Notes: generated by a model not told the origin, from the letters alone. Counted from the first letter of the stretch, positions 1-7,429 are shown. The stretch: DNA of 10,060 bases from an uncultured Chthoniobacterales bacterium (GCA_955652155.1 CATPAT010000225.1:1-10060); one strand, 5' to 3'. Numbers and translations: made by a program.

Positions 1-864
1 CGAAAGCAGATTTTCCAGCGTCATCTCCATTAGCACGACGGTATCCTTTTCCGAGCAACCGGCTTCCTTCTGGAATTGGCCGCGCGCGCCTTCGAGCATG
101 TCATTGGTCGCGTAGGTAACCGGCCGAAAACTGCCGCGTTCAATCAGAATCGCTTTCTTATGCAGAATCTCCGAGGGCTGGACCATTTCCCCGTCGGCCG
201 TAAACATAACCGCGTCGGTCAGGCCCTGGCTGACAAGCTGCAGATTGATCAGCCGATTGTCGATTTTGGCGAAACATGGGCCGGAAAATTTGATCAGATC
301 AACCTGAATTCTTCCGGGCGCGAGATTTTCATGGAGCGAGGAGATCAACCGTTCCGGTTGGGAATGGTAAAACGCTCCGTAAAGCAAATTCACTCCGATC
401 ACGCCGAGAGCTTCTTGTTGATCGGCGTTCGATTCATCGAGCATGCGCACATGAATGATGATTTGACTCGGTTCTCCGCGCGGCTCGGTCTGAAAACGAA
501 CGCCCAGCCAACCGTGCGATTCATTGTGCTGTTTGAAGCTTCGGGCCGCTACGGTATCGGCAAAAACGAAAAAGGTGCGATCGCCGCCGAGTTTGGCATC
601 AAGGCGCTTCACCAGCAGGTCGTATTCGTGATCGAGCATTGTCCAGAGACGCTTGCGGCTGACGTAGCGATCAGTCGGTCCGTAGATCGCGTCGCTAAAG
701 GTCACGTCGTAGGCCGACATTGTTTTGGCGATCGTGCCAGCGGCGCCGCCTACGGTGAAAAAGCGACGCGCCACTTCTTGACCAGCCCCGATTTCGGCGA
801 ATGTCCCGTACTTTTTCGCATCCAGATTGATCTGAAGCGCTTTTCGGTTTGTCCCGACGTCCAT
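1..864 (-). CDS. Conserved cytosolic protein, partial (family often labelled 'TonB-dependent receptor')
   Basis: The first 288 residues of a protein read on the minus strand from ATG 864 without a stop to the window edge; the C-terminus is outside. Conserved-looking blocks are EIGAGQEVARRFF (about 24-36), SAYDVTFSDAIYG (50-62), HGWLGVRFQ (117-125), IIIHVRMLD (135-143) and ERGSFRPVT (242-250). I recognise these from a family of about 480 residues in Bacteroidota, Verrucomicrobiota and Cyanobacteria that databases often call 'TonB-dependent receptor' or a nucleotide adenylyltransferase. That recognition is from memory. Nothing here supports a receptor: there is no signal peptide, TonB box or plug, and no amphipathic beta-barrel pattern. 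Function is unknown. ATG 864 is chosen because an AAGG lies 5 nt upstream and the protein then begins MDVGTNRKAL; ATG 876 is a possible start four residues earlier. It lies 108 bp after batE, beyond a hairpin, so it may be a separate transcription unit. Confidence 0.82.
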   Translation of the reverse strand, partial: MDVGTNRKALQINLDAKKYGTFAEIGAGQEVARRFFTVGGAAGTIAKTMSAYDVTFSDAIYGPTDRYVSRKRLWTMLDHEYDLLVKRLDAKLGGDRTFFVFADTVAARSFKQHNESHGWLGVRFQTEPRGEPSQIIIHVRMLDESNADQQEALGVIGVNLLYGAFYHSQPERLISSLHENLAPGRIQVDLIKFSGPCFAKIDNRLINLQLVSQGLTDAVMFTADGEMVQPSEILHKKAILIERGSFRPVTYATNDMLEGARGQFQKEAGCSEKDTVVLMEMTLENLLS

Positions 865-942
865 CTCCGCCTTCATACGAATTCTGTAGCGGCGATGCTC
901 AACGACCGCAAATGTTGCAGCTGCTGCGTCTTTGGGGGCAAT

Positions 943-966
943 GCTGCCGATGGAGACATCGGCAGC
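943..966 (-). terminator. Hairpin just after batE, possible terminator or mRNA 3' end
   Basis: A perfect inverted repeat: GCTGCCGATG, a 4-nt loop (TCTC on the minus strand), then CATCGGCAGC. It starts 6 nt after the batE stop codon (975-973), and the 10-bp stem has seven G:C pairs. This is the position expected for an operon-end hairpin. On the minus strand the stem is followed by ATTGCCCCC rather than a run of T, so it does not meet the usual rule for an intrinsic terminator. It could instead be a weak terminator, a processing or stability hairpin, or a separator between the bat genes and the downstream gene. Confidence 0.45.
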
Positions 967-972
967 TAGAAC

Positions 973-1713
973 CTAGAGCCGCACTTGCTCTGCGCTGTTT
1001 GACGGGATCCACCCGCGTAGGTTGTTCGGTAAGACCGCGTAAACCCAATCCCCGCGCTGGCTGACAATTTTAATTTCACTGCCGGCCGGCAAGGTCAGGA
1101 CGCGATTAGCATTGTCGGCGGTGGCAAGGCGCGCTTCGACCTTGTCGCCAGTGACAATGGCCAGTCCGCGACCTTTTTTCCCACGGCTGAGTTCGTAGGA
1201 AGCACCAACCGCTATTGCGAAGATCAACAAGGATAAGATCGACAATGCAATCGCGCCGCGGCCGCGCCGGCCCCAAACCCAGGCCGCGACCGAGAAAATT
1301 CCGATCCAAAACGAGATCGAGGCAGCGAGGGCGTATTGGTTTTCATCGGCGAACGCGAAAATGCGTTCCCATCGGTTCGGAACCAATTCGAGCGCGCGAG
1401 CTTCATCACGCGCGATCCGCAGATTGGCCTCGGCTTCGGGATGATGTGGATCGAGTGCGAGCGCGCGTTCGTAGTTAAGGATGGCGCGGCCAAAATCGTT
1501 TTTTCGGAAATAGGCGTTGCCCAAATTGTAAAAAAGATTCGGCGTGTCCTGTCCGGAACGGACCAATTCCTCGTAATCGTCGATCGCCGTCTTGAAATCC
1601 CCGGCGGCGTATTCCTGATTGGCTTTGGCGTACTGCGCGCTCGGTTCCGCCGCCAGGATCGAAGCGCAAAGTAACCACAGACCTGCGCAGCTAATAATTA
1701 TTCGGGTTTTCAT
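973..1713 (-). CDS. batE: BatE-like protein: TPR, two membrane helices, SH3-like C-terminus
   Basis: 246 residues with the typical BatE order. A signal peptide covers about residues 1-22 (MKTR, then a hydrophobic stretch ending ILAAEP). Two TPR-type repeats follow at about 25-53 and 58-91, including NLFYNLGNAYFRKNDFGRAI and YERALALDP. Two membrane helices lie at about 130-148 and 154-171, separated by a short basic loop (RRGRG). The C-terminal part (about 183-244) reads as a bacterial SH3-like domain, with VEARLATADN, LPAGSEIKIV, DWVYAV and RGWIPSNSAEQV. By positive-inside reasoning both the TPR and SH3-like parts should face the periplasm. The ATG overlaps the batD stop in an ATGA (1713-1710), so translation is probably coupled; only a weak GGAAAG is seen upstream. 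It is the last gene of the bat set and probably a scaffold that binds partner proteins or cell wall. The exact binding target cannot be read from the sequence. Confidence 0.9.
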   Translation of the reverse strand: MKTRIIISCAGLWLLCASILAAEPSAQYAKANQEYAAGDFKTAIDDYEELVRSGQDTPNLFYNLGNAYFRKNDFGRAILNYERALALDPHHPEAEANLRIARDEARALELVPNRWERIFAFADENQYALAASISFWIGIFSVAAWVWGRRGRGAIALSILSLLIFAIAVGASYELSRGKKGRGLAIVTGDKVEARLATADNANRVLTLPAGSEIKIVSQRGDWVYAVLPNNLRGWIPSNSAEQVRL

Positions 1714-3587
1714 GCGCGTAAACTTTCCAGTAATCTCAAAACTTCTTCCTGTTCGTCGCTCGAGATCGTCTTCGCGCCGTTTCCGCTTCCGCTGAAGCGC
1801 AATTCGTCGCTTCGGTCGAAAAGGGTCCGCAATTGTGCCCGTTCGTGTTCACCCAAATCGAATGCCTTCGCCGCCGTTTCCGCGTCCACTGCGTTTGGAT
1901 TGATATTTTTGACAAGCGCCGTTTTTACCCGCACGACCCGGGATGCGTTTGAGAAATATTCCTGCGGCGACAATTCAGCTCGCCGTAATTTCCGCAGAAG
2001 TTCGCCGGATTCCTGTTGCAACGCGGCGATGCGTTGCGCCTCGAGATTGTCGATCTTTGCCTGCCGAATTTTCCAGCCAACAAATCCTAACAACAGAATG
2101 AACGGCGCTAATTGCGTGATCCAAAAAACCGGGCGCGCATAAATTGGCGTAAAGGATCGAACCCGCCCGAGGTCGGTCAGCTGATACAAAATGTCCTGTG
2201 GCTTTCCTGTTGGCGCAGGGGTAACGCCCACCGTTGTTGTCGGCGTCGCCGATGTCGCCGCGACTGCCGGAGCTGTTGCGGCACTCGGGGCCGGGGCCGC
2301 TCCGCCTTCGACCTGGATGGGGACGGCAGTGCTCCGCAACGTGACGTAATTTTCTTTCACCGGATCGAAGTAGGCGAAAACCAGCGGCGGCACCGCCGGT
2401 TTCTTTTCATTTGGCGCGATAACCATCTCGAAAGTTTTCTCTCCGCTCATACCGACGTCGTCGTCCTGTTTAAACTTCGAAGAGGGCGGATATTTGTGCC
2501 AACCTCGTTCATCCTCGAGGGCCGGTCCGTTCATCCGATCAAAGTTTCCGCGGCCGGTGATTGTCGATGTTACCGTGATCGGATCTCCCACTTGGACGGT
2601 TTTCGGTTTTGCATCGGCGGTCATGGTGAAATTGCCAATCGCTCCGGAGAAATTCGGCGGCGTATTCGGCGGAAGCGGTTTTACGTTGAGTGTGGCAGTT
2701 TCGCTTTGAATCGGCAGCTCGGTTCGCTCGCCCATGCTTCCAAACGGGTCGCTGAAAAACGGATCGGAGAACGGATCATCTAAATTAAATAGATCGAATG
2801 GCGATCGCGGACGCGTTGTTCGCGGGGCGCTCGGTCGTCGCGGAAGGACGACAACAGCTTTGGCCGTTACCGGTCCGATTTCGAATTTTCCAGGTCGCGC
2901 TGCGGCAATTGCAGTTTTGAAGGTGTAAACTTGATAAGTTCTGCCGCCGATCGTTTCCAGATTTTCGCGCGGTTGCTGCAACTTTTGGGTCGTGAAACCC
3001 TGACCAGAAAGCTCGGGTCCATCTTGAAGCCGCCCACGCGCGCGCGGATCGAATCCCAATCGAATTTCGGCCGGAATCATCTCGCCGACATACGCGTCTT
3101 TTTTGGCGACAACTAATTCCGCGAAAGCAAGCTTACTCGCGGCCTGAGTTTGGCCGCTTTGGCTCGAGCCCGCCGCGCTGTGCGATCCTTGCGCCACGTT
3201 CAAGACCAGCTCGGGCGTGCGCAGCGAATCGCTTCCGACGCGTACCGTCTGCGGCGGAATGTTGAACTGACCGGCTTTCAACGGTAGCACACTGTAGGTG
3301 TAGGTGGCCGACGACGAACCTTCGTTTCCACCGAAGCCGAAACTCAGACTTGATTCATACATTTGGCCCGTCTGATGAATTTCAAGGCCATCGACCGAAA
3401 TCGATTCCGGAACCTTCGCCTTGTTTGCGCCATTGATTTTGATTTCCAACTGGACGATCTGTCCAATCGCCGGCTGGGAATTACTCAGCACCGCCGTGAC
3501 GCTGGGCGAGGCCGCAAACGTGGATTGCATCGCCACAATCGCGATTGGCGCCAGAAACAGAATTCGCCGAAACATCGACATCGTCAT
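1710..3587 (-). CDS. batD: BatD-like protein, secreted with a single C-terminal membrane anchor
   Basis: 625 residues, within the usual BatD range. The N-terminus (basic FRR, then a hydrophobic run to STFAASPS near residue 26) is a signal peptide. The large periplasmic part holds beta-sandwich-like stretches, for example VTAVLSNSQPAIGQIVQLEI near 30-49, YVGEMIPAEIRLGFDP near 166-181 and TVQVGDPITVTSTITGRGNF near 330-349. A phenylalanine/aspartate-rich stretch with repeated DPF (about 263-283) is typical of the family. An Ala/Pro/Thr-rich linker (about 428-462) leads to one membrane helix (about 485-505) and a cytosolic helical tail of about 120 residues. The start is uncertain: ATG codons at 3587, 3581 and 3575 and a TTG at 3590 are in frame, with no clear ribosome binding site. 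ATG 3587 is chosen, 22 nt after the batB-C stop. The stop overlaps the batE start. Likely role: a structural envelope component organising the BatA and BatB VWA proteins; molecular activity is unknown. Confidence 0.9.
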   Translation of the reverse strand: MTMSMFRRILFLAPIAIVAMQSTFAASPSVTAVLSNSQPAIGQIVQLEIKINGANKAKVPESISVDGLEIHQTGQMYESSLSFGFGGNEGSSSATYTYSVLPLKAGQFNIPPQTVRVGSDSLRTPELVLNVAQGSHSAAGSSQSGQTQAASKLAFAELVVAKKDAYVGEMIPAEIRLGFDPRARGRLQDGPELSGQGFTTQKLQQPRENLETIGGRTYQVYTFKTAIAAARPGKFEIGPVTAKAVVVLPRRPSAPRTTRPRSPFDLFNLDDPFSDPFFSDPFGSMGERTELPIQSETATLNVKPLPPNTPPNFSGAIGNFTMTADAKPKTVQVGDPITVTSTITGRGNFDRMNGPALEDERGWHKYPPSSKFKQDDDVGMSGEKTFEMVIAPNEKKPAVPPLVFAYFDPVKENYVTLRSTAVPIQVEGGAAPAPSAATAPAVAATSATPTTTVGVTPAPTGKPQDILYQLTDLGRVRSFTPIYARPVFWITQLAPFILLLGFVGWKIRQAKIDNLEAQRIAALQQESGELLRKLRRAELSPQEYFSNASRVVRVKTALVKNINPNAVDAETAAKAFDLGEHERAQLRTLFDRSDELRFSGSGNGAKTISSDEQEEVLRLLESLRA

Positions 3588-3609
3588 CAACCATCAATTT
3601 TCTGAGGTG

Positions 3610-5859
3610 TCACCAGTCATTATAGACATGGCGTCGGACCTTGCGTTCATCAAGCTGGACCCGCTGTTCTTCGTCCTTCATTGATTTCAAAAGAAGCTCG
3701 GCCTGTTTCTCGCTCATCTGTCCCTCTTTTTCCGGCTCGGCTTCGGCTAATTGCGCAGCATTCTGCGGGTTCTGCGGCGGTTGGTCGCCATTGACTCCTT
3801 TGATTTCACCAGCCAATTTTTTTTGCGGTGAGGAAGTCGGCGTTGCGGAGGGAGTCGCGTTTTCGCTCTCGTCTTCGCCTTCACCGGGAGAGGGCGACGG
3901 CTTTTGATCGTCGCCGCCACCCGGACTCGGCGATTCTTCCGGCTGTTCTTGATCGCGCCCTGATTGTCGATCCTGTTCGCCAGCGGACGGACTGGGCGTG
4001 GCGCTCGCATTTTTGTTTTCTCCCTTTCCGGGAGAGGGCGAAGGTTGACTCGCTTGCCGTTGATCTTTCCCCGGCGATGGCGATGGAGTTTCGCCCGCCT
4101 GAGGTTGCTGATTTTTTTGCGGCTCGTTCTTGGCCTGCGCCTGGTTCGACTTGTCCTGCGAATTTTTGCTCTGGCTGCTTCCTGATTGATTTTGCGATTG
4201 CGCCTGCTGGTTCTGCTGTTGTTGTTGCTGCTGCTGGCTTTGATCTTTGCCGGAACTGCTCTGTGATTGAGATTGTTGCTGGTCTTGGTTCTGTCCGCCG
4301 CCGTTTTGTTGCTGATTCTTTTCTTTTTTATTTTGCTGTTGCGGCGGTGGTGTCGGTTTTTGTTTCGGGTGCTGTTTCAGCCGCTCGATCTTCTTTTTGA
4401 CCTCTTCCAAATTGGCTTTGGCCGCTTCATTTTTCGGATTCAGTCTCAAAGTCGACTCGTAATGCGACGCCGCATCGGTCAGGTCCTTTAGCGTGGTCTC
4501 GTTTGTCTGGTCCATATCGGCGCGGTCTTCGAGTGTCCGGCCAAGATTAAAATGGCTGTTTTCCTGGAGTCCTTTGTCGGATGAAAGCAGGGCGTTGCTG
4601 AATGATTGCAGCGCCTTGTTGTAATCACCCATTTTGAAAGCGGCTGCGCCGGAATCGAATTCGATCTTTTCTTTTTGCGATGAATCCGGGTGCGATTGCA
4701 GATCTTCTTGGAAGCTCTTGTAGGCGTCGTTGTATTTTCCTTCGCGATAAAAATTCAACCCGTTAGCGGCTCCAAACGCAGGTCTCGCGAAAATTAGAAG
4801 CAGCGCGGTCGCCGGCACTACGATCTTCGACCATTGCGGCACGCGAGCGCGAACGCGGACCCGTTTGCGTTCGCCGATCAAGACCGACATCGTCAGCGCG
4901 AGCATCGCCGCGCCCAACGGCCATTCGTAACGCTCAATCGGTCTCCGCCCCAAGCGCGCATCAATGTCGGCCGCCTTCATGGTCGCCAATCCTTGTGCGT
5001 AAAGTTGCGACATCGTTCGCGGCCCGTCGTCGAGGTGCAGATAAAACCCACCGGTGGCTTGAGCGATTTCGCGCAAGCGCTTTTCATCCAGCTTCGATTT
5101 CACAACCTGCCCGGCAGAATCTTTCACGAACGCCGTTCCGCCATCGTCGCTCTGAACGGGAATGAGTGAGCCTTGCGGCGTGCCCACGCCCACCGTGAAA
5201 ATCCGCACACCGGCCTCGGCCGCGGCCTTCGCCACTTTGGCGGCGTCGCCGCTGAGCTCTTCGCCATCAGTGAAAATGATCAGCGCGCGATTTCCGGCGG
5301 CGCTTTTTCCAAATGTGTTTAGAGCGAGATTGATCGCTTCCGAGATGTTCGTGCCGCCTTCGGGGATCGTTTTCGTATCGAGATCATTAATCGACTCGAC
5401 TTCCGCTTCGTAATCAATCGTTAGCGGCGCTTGCAAAAACGCGCGGCCGGCAAAGGCAATCAGTCCAACTCGATCGCCTTGGAGCTGGTTAACCAGGTCC
5501 TGGGCCGCGAGCTTGACGCGCTCGAGCCGGTTCGGCTGCACGTCGTTTGAAAGCATGCTCCGCGAAGTATCGACCGCAAAAAGCAGGTCGAGACCTTTAC
5601 GCTTCACATCTTCGTAAATGTAACCCCATTGCGGTCGAGCGAGGCTCACGATCGCAAGCGCAAGTCCGAGCACGAGCAGGGCGAATCGCACAACGCGCCT
5701 CCCGCGATTTACAGTCTCAACAAGTTGCGGAAGCAATCGCGGAGAAACGAATTCGCGAAGTCTCGCGATTCCTCGCTGTTCGGCGCGCGCAAATAAGAGT
5801 ACGAGAACCGGAATTACCAGGAGTGCCCAGAACCAGACCGGTGTGCCAAAGCTTATCAT
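3610..5859 (-). CDS. batB: BatB-BatC fusion: membrane VWA domain, TPR region and long low-complexity tail
   Basis: 749 residues from ATG 5859, which overlaps the batA stop as ATGA. Residues 1-330 are BatB: helices at about 7-24 and 58-74, a VWA domain with an intact MIDAS (D97, S99 and S101 in DTSRS, T170, D198 in TDGE), and a third helix at about 315-328. A basic stretch (ERKRVRVRAR) is followed by a fourth hydrophobic segment at about 346-364 ending ARPAFGAA, which looks like a former signal peptide. Residues 366-495 are TPR-like as in BatC (NFYREGKYNDAYKSFQEDL, GAAAFKMGDYNKALQSFSNAL, SHYESTLRLNPKNEAAKANL). Residues 495-685 are low complexity, and 710-749 form a charged helical end (MSEKQAELLLKSMKDEEQ). 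By the positive-inside rule both the VWA and TPR parts face the periplasm. BatB and BatC are usually separate genes, so this is a fusion. An in-frame extension to 5931 exists but would read back through batA and is rejected. Confidence 0.92.
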   Translation of the reverse strand: MISFGTPVWFWALLVIPVLVLLFARAEQRGIARLREFVSPRLLPQLVETVNRGRRVVRFALLVLGLALAIVSLARPQWGYIYEDVKRKGLDLLFAVDTSRSMLSNDVQPNRLERVKLAAQDLVNQLQGDRVGLIAFAGRAFLQAPLTIDYEAEVESINDLDTKTIPEGGTNISEAINLALNTFGKSAAGNRALIIFTDGEELSGDAAKVAKAAAEAGVRIFTVGVGTPQGSLIPVQSDDGGTAFVKDSAGQVVKSKLDEKRLREIAQATGGFYLHLDDGPRTMSQLYAQGLATMKAADIDARLGRRPIERYEWPLGAAMLALTMSVLIGERKRVRVRARVPQWSKIVVPATALLLIFARPAFGAANGLNFYREGKYNDAYKSFQEDLQSHPDSSQKEKIEFDSGAAAFKMGDYNKALQSFSNALLSSDKGLQENSHFNLGRTLEDRADMDQTNETTLKDLTDAASHYESTLRLNPKNEAAKANLEEVKKKIERLKQHPKQKPTPPPQQQNKKEKNQQQNGGGQNQDQQQSQSQSSSGKDQSQQQQQQQQNQQAQSQNQSGSSQSKNSQDKSNQAQAKNEPQKNQQPQAGETPSPSPGKDQRQASQPSPSPGKGENKNASATPSPSAGEQDRQSGRDQEQPEESPSPGGGDDQKPSPSPGEGEDESENATPSATPTSSPQKKLAGEIKGVNGDQPPQNPQNAAQLAEAEPEKEGQMSEKQAELLLKSMKDEEQRVQLDERKVRRHVYNDW
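3877..4092 (-). repeat. Degenerate PSPSPG-type peptide repeat array
   Basis: Five irregularly spaced copies within residues 590-661 of the fusion: TPSPSPGK, QPSPSPGK, TPSPSAGE, ESPSPGGG and KPSPSPGE. The DNA shows matching similarity: on the plus strand CCGGGAGAGGGCGA recurs near 3885 and 4027, with a related form near 4073. Copies are separated by 10-20 diverged residues rich in Q, E, K, N and D. The pattern suggests old duplications that have drifted, in a stiff, extended linker. Confidence 0.75.
4213..4236 (-). repeat. Eight-residue polyglutamine codon run
   Basis: Eight consecutive glutamine codons (residues 542-549 of the fusion) made of three CAG, three CAA and two CAG. Further isolated Q codons lie close by on both sides. 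The interrupted run should be more stable than a pure CAG tract but is still a candidate for length variation between strains. Confidence 0.85.
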
Positions 5860-6908
5860 GGCAATTTTTTCCAAATGGTTTGCGACAACAAAAGCTGCGC
5901 CACCAGCAGGCCGCAGCCGCTCATGATGCAAAGCGGAAACAGGTCGCGGTACTCCTGATATTTTTTCACGGCTACGGTCGATTTCTCCATCTTGTCGATG
6001 TCGCTGTAAATCTGCTCGAGTGATTTGGTGTCGGTCGCGCGGAAAAATTGCCCATCGGCAATCTGCGCGACCTGTCTCAAGCCGGCTTCGTTAAATTCCA
6101 CGCGTTGGTTTTGATAGAGCAGATTTCCAAGCACGTCGGTCATCGGCCCGCGTTGTGTAAAAATCGGCGCTGGCGCGATCCCGGTGATTCCGGCACCAAT
6201 GGCGTAGAAATGGATCTTCAGAGCTTTGACTGCTTCGGCTGCCGTGTTCGGTGAAATTTTGCCGGCGTTATTTTCGCCGTCAGTCAGCAGAACGATCGCG
6301 CGGCTTTTTGAATGTTTGTCGTTCAATCGATTTGCCGCCGAGGCCATCGCCGAGCCGATCGCGGTTCCATCTTCGACGAGTCCGATTCGCACTCGCTCGA
6401 GATTTTGTAGAAGCCAGTCGTGATCCAGCGTCATCGGACTAACAACATATGGCCGGCCGGCGAAGGCGATGATTCCAATGCGATCGTTCGGTCGACCTTC
6501 TATGAACTTGCGCGTGACTTCGCGGATTGCGTCCGCCCGGGTCGCCTGCTCGCCGCCGATCGTGAAGTCTTTGGTTAGCATCGACCCGGACACATCAAGC
6601 ACCAGCATGATGTCGATCCCGCTTGCTTCAACTTGGGTCAGACTTTTGCCAAGTTGCGGTCGCGCCAGAGCGACCACGAAGATCGCGAGGGTTGCAAAAA
6701 TTAATGCCCGCAGAAATTTGCCAACGCGCGCGGCGCTTTGCTTCCCGATCGCGCGCAGCGTCGCGGTCGATGAAAAGGTGAGCGCTGCAGCCGGACCGCG
6801 TTTGCCGCGGAGATAAGCGAGGAGCGGAATGGCCAAGAGGAGCAAGAGCAGCCAAGGACGCGCGAACGTCAGGGCAGTATTTGCCGGCCACCAATCAAGC
6901 AAGCGCAA
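5856..6908 (-). CDS. batA: BatA-like membrane VWA-domain protein
   Basis: 350 residues, normal for BatA. Hydrophobic helices lie at about 18-33 and 67-83 with a basic loop between, then a VWA domain, then a helix at about 323-343. The MIDAS metal site is complete: D105, S107 and S109 in DVSGS, T182 in GTAIG and D210 in TDGEN. ARPQ after the second helix is typical of the BatA/BatB pair and is also present in the BatB part of the next gene. The positive-inside rule places the VWA domain in the periplasm. The start is TTG 6908, supported by a strong AAAGGAG six bases upstream and by the resulting N-terminus (MRLLDWWPAN before the first helix); no later Met would keep the first two helices. The gene overlaps the end of the DUF4381-like gene by 14 bp and the batB start by 4 bp. 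Likely role: metal-dependent protein interaction within the Bat envelope complex, with MoxR as partner ATPase. Confidence 0.93.
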   Translation of the reverse strand: MRLLDWWPANTALTFARPWLLLLLLAIPLLAYLRGKRGPAAALTFSSTATLRAIGKQSAARVGKFLRALIFATLAIFVVALARPQLGKSLTQVEASGIDIMLVLDVSGSMLTKDFTIGGEQATRADAIREVTRKFIEGRPNDRIGIIAFAGRPYVVSPMTLDHDWLLQNLERVRIGLVEDGTAIGSAMASAANRLNDKHSKSRAIVLLTDGENNAGKISPNTAAEAVKALKIHFYAIGAGITGIAPAPIFTQRGPMTDVLGNLLYQNQRVEFNEAGLRQVAQIADGQFFRATDTKSLEQIYSDIDKMEKSTVAVKKYQEYRDLFPLCIMSGCGLLVAQLLLSQTIWKKLP

Positions 6909-7425
6909 GTTGCTCTCCTTTCACAAAGCGCGTCGCCTCTTCCAGCAGAAGTCGACTATCCGCCGATGTCGCTTCGTAACGCGCGAACTTGATCAAGTCG
7001 CAGCGGTTTAAAAAATCTTCGAGCAGCGATTTCTCGTTCGTCGAGAACGGCGACGACTTCGCCAGGGCGGTAAGAAATTCGACCGATGTCTGTCGCGTCA
7101 CCGGCAACGCGTACTGATTAGTCACGTAGCGCCGCAAAATATCGGAGACGCGAATACTAAACAGGTACGGATTCGTTGTTTCGATTTCACCACTGATCGA
7201 CTCGAGTTCTTCCAGCGCGATTTCTCGCGGCAATTTCGGAGGTTGTTCCGGTTTGCGCTTTCGGGTGAAGAACCAGACGATCAAACCGATCAGGCAAAGT
7301 CCAACAAAGCTCGCCAGAAAAATCACCCACATCGGGACAAACGAGTAATCAACTGGCGGCGCGATCTCGTGAAATTGTTGTTGAGCAAGGAGTCCGAGCC
7401 GGACTGGCAGTAAGATCGACATCAT
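6895..7425 (-). CDS. Small one-helix membrane protein of DUF4381 type
   Basis: 176 residues from ATG 7425, or 175 from the adjacent ATG 7422. A short N-terminal part contains FHEIAPPVDYSFVP, followed by one membrane helix at about 31-54 that ends in a basic stop-transfer (TRKRKPE), and a cytosolic helical domain at about 65-170. That domain has features I associate with DUF4381: SDILRRYVTNQYALPV (94-109), RQTSVEFLTAL (111-121), and FLNRCDLIKFARYE (138-151). Proteins of this type are commonly found between the DUF58 and BatA genes of MoxR/VWA clusters, as here. It starts 4 nt after the DUF58 stop and overlaps the batA start by 14 bp, so coupled translation is likely. The frame extends upstream to 7497, but that region lies inside the DUF58 gene and lacks this family's pattern. 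Role is unknown; it may link the cytosolic MoxR and DUF58 proteins to the membrane Bat proteins. Confidence 0.82.
   Translation of the reverse strand: MMSILLPVRLGLLAQQQFHEIAPPVDYSFVPMWVIFLASFVGLCLIGLIVWFFTRKRKPEQPPKLPREIALEELESISGEIETTNPYLFSIRVSDILRRYVTNQYALPVTRQTSVEFLTALAKSSPFSTNEKSLLEDFLNRCDLIKFARYEATSADSRLLLEEATRFVKGEQLALA
6915..6921 (-). promoter_or_regulatory. Strong ribosome binding site for batA
   Basis: AAAGGAG on the minus strand with a 6-nt spacer (AGCAAC) before TTG 6908. It lies inside the last codons of the DUF4381-like gene. It decides the batA start, since that codon is TTG. No other gene in the window has so clear a Shine-Dalgarno match. Confidence 0.75.
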
Positions 7426-7429
7426 CGGC

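Larger units (their letters stand above)
3805..4377 (-). repeat. Low-complexity segment of the batB-batC fusion (Q/N/S- then P/S/E-rich)
   Basis: This codes for residues 495-685 of the fusion. The first half (about 495-590) is almost entirely Q, N, S, K and G, and the second half (about 590-680) is P, S, G, E and D. No fold is expected. BatC-type proteins often carry a charged or glutamine-rich tail after the TPR part; the length and regular make-up here are marked. The reading frame stays open on both sides and the C-terminal helix resumes normally, so it is real coding sequence and not a frameshift artefact. Confidence 0.85.

Noticed and set aside
877..942. Possible promoter for the left-hand gene (TTGCCC or TTGCGG with weak -10 boxes)
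   Set aside because: Matches are about half of consensus; not enough to call.
76..969. 297-codon open frame on the plus strand opposite the left-hand gene
   Set aside because: The minus strand carries a protein with clear conserved blocks over the same bases; the plus-strand translation is compositionally odd and resembles no family I know.
3588..3590. TTG as an alternative batD start
   Set aside because: An ATG follows immediately at 3587 and no ribosome binding site favours the TTG.
3877..4092. Regularly spaced repeats that might suggest a CRISPR array
   Set aside because: The repeats are short, degenerate, unevenly spaced and stay in frame within a protein; they are peptide repeats.
3828..4400. 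190-codon plus-strand frame opposite the low-complexity tail
   Set aside because: Its composition follows from reading the repetitive Q/P/S codons on the opposite strand; no start signal or family match.
5860..5931. 24-residue N-terminal extension of the BatB-C frame
   Set aside because: It lies wholly inside batA; the ATGA overlap at 5859 and the normal BatB N-terminus (MISFGTPVWFW) mark the true start.
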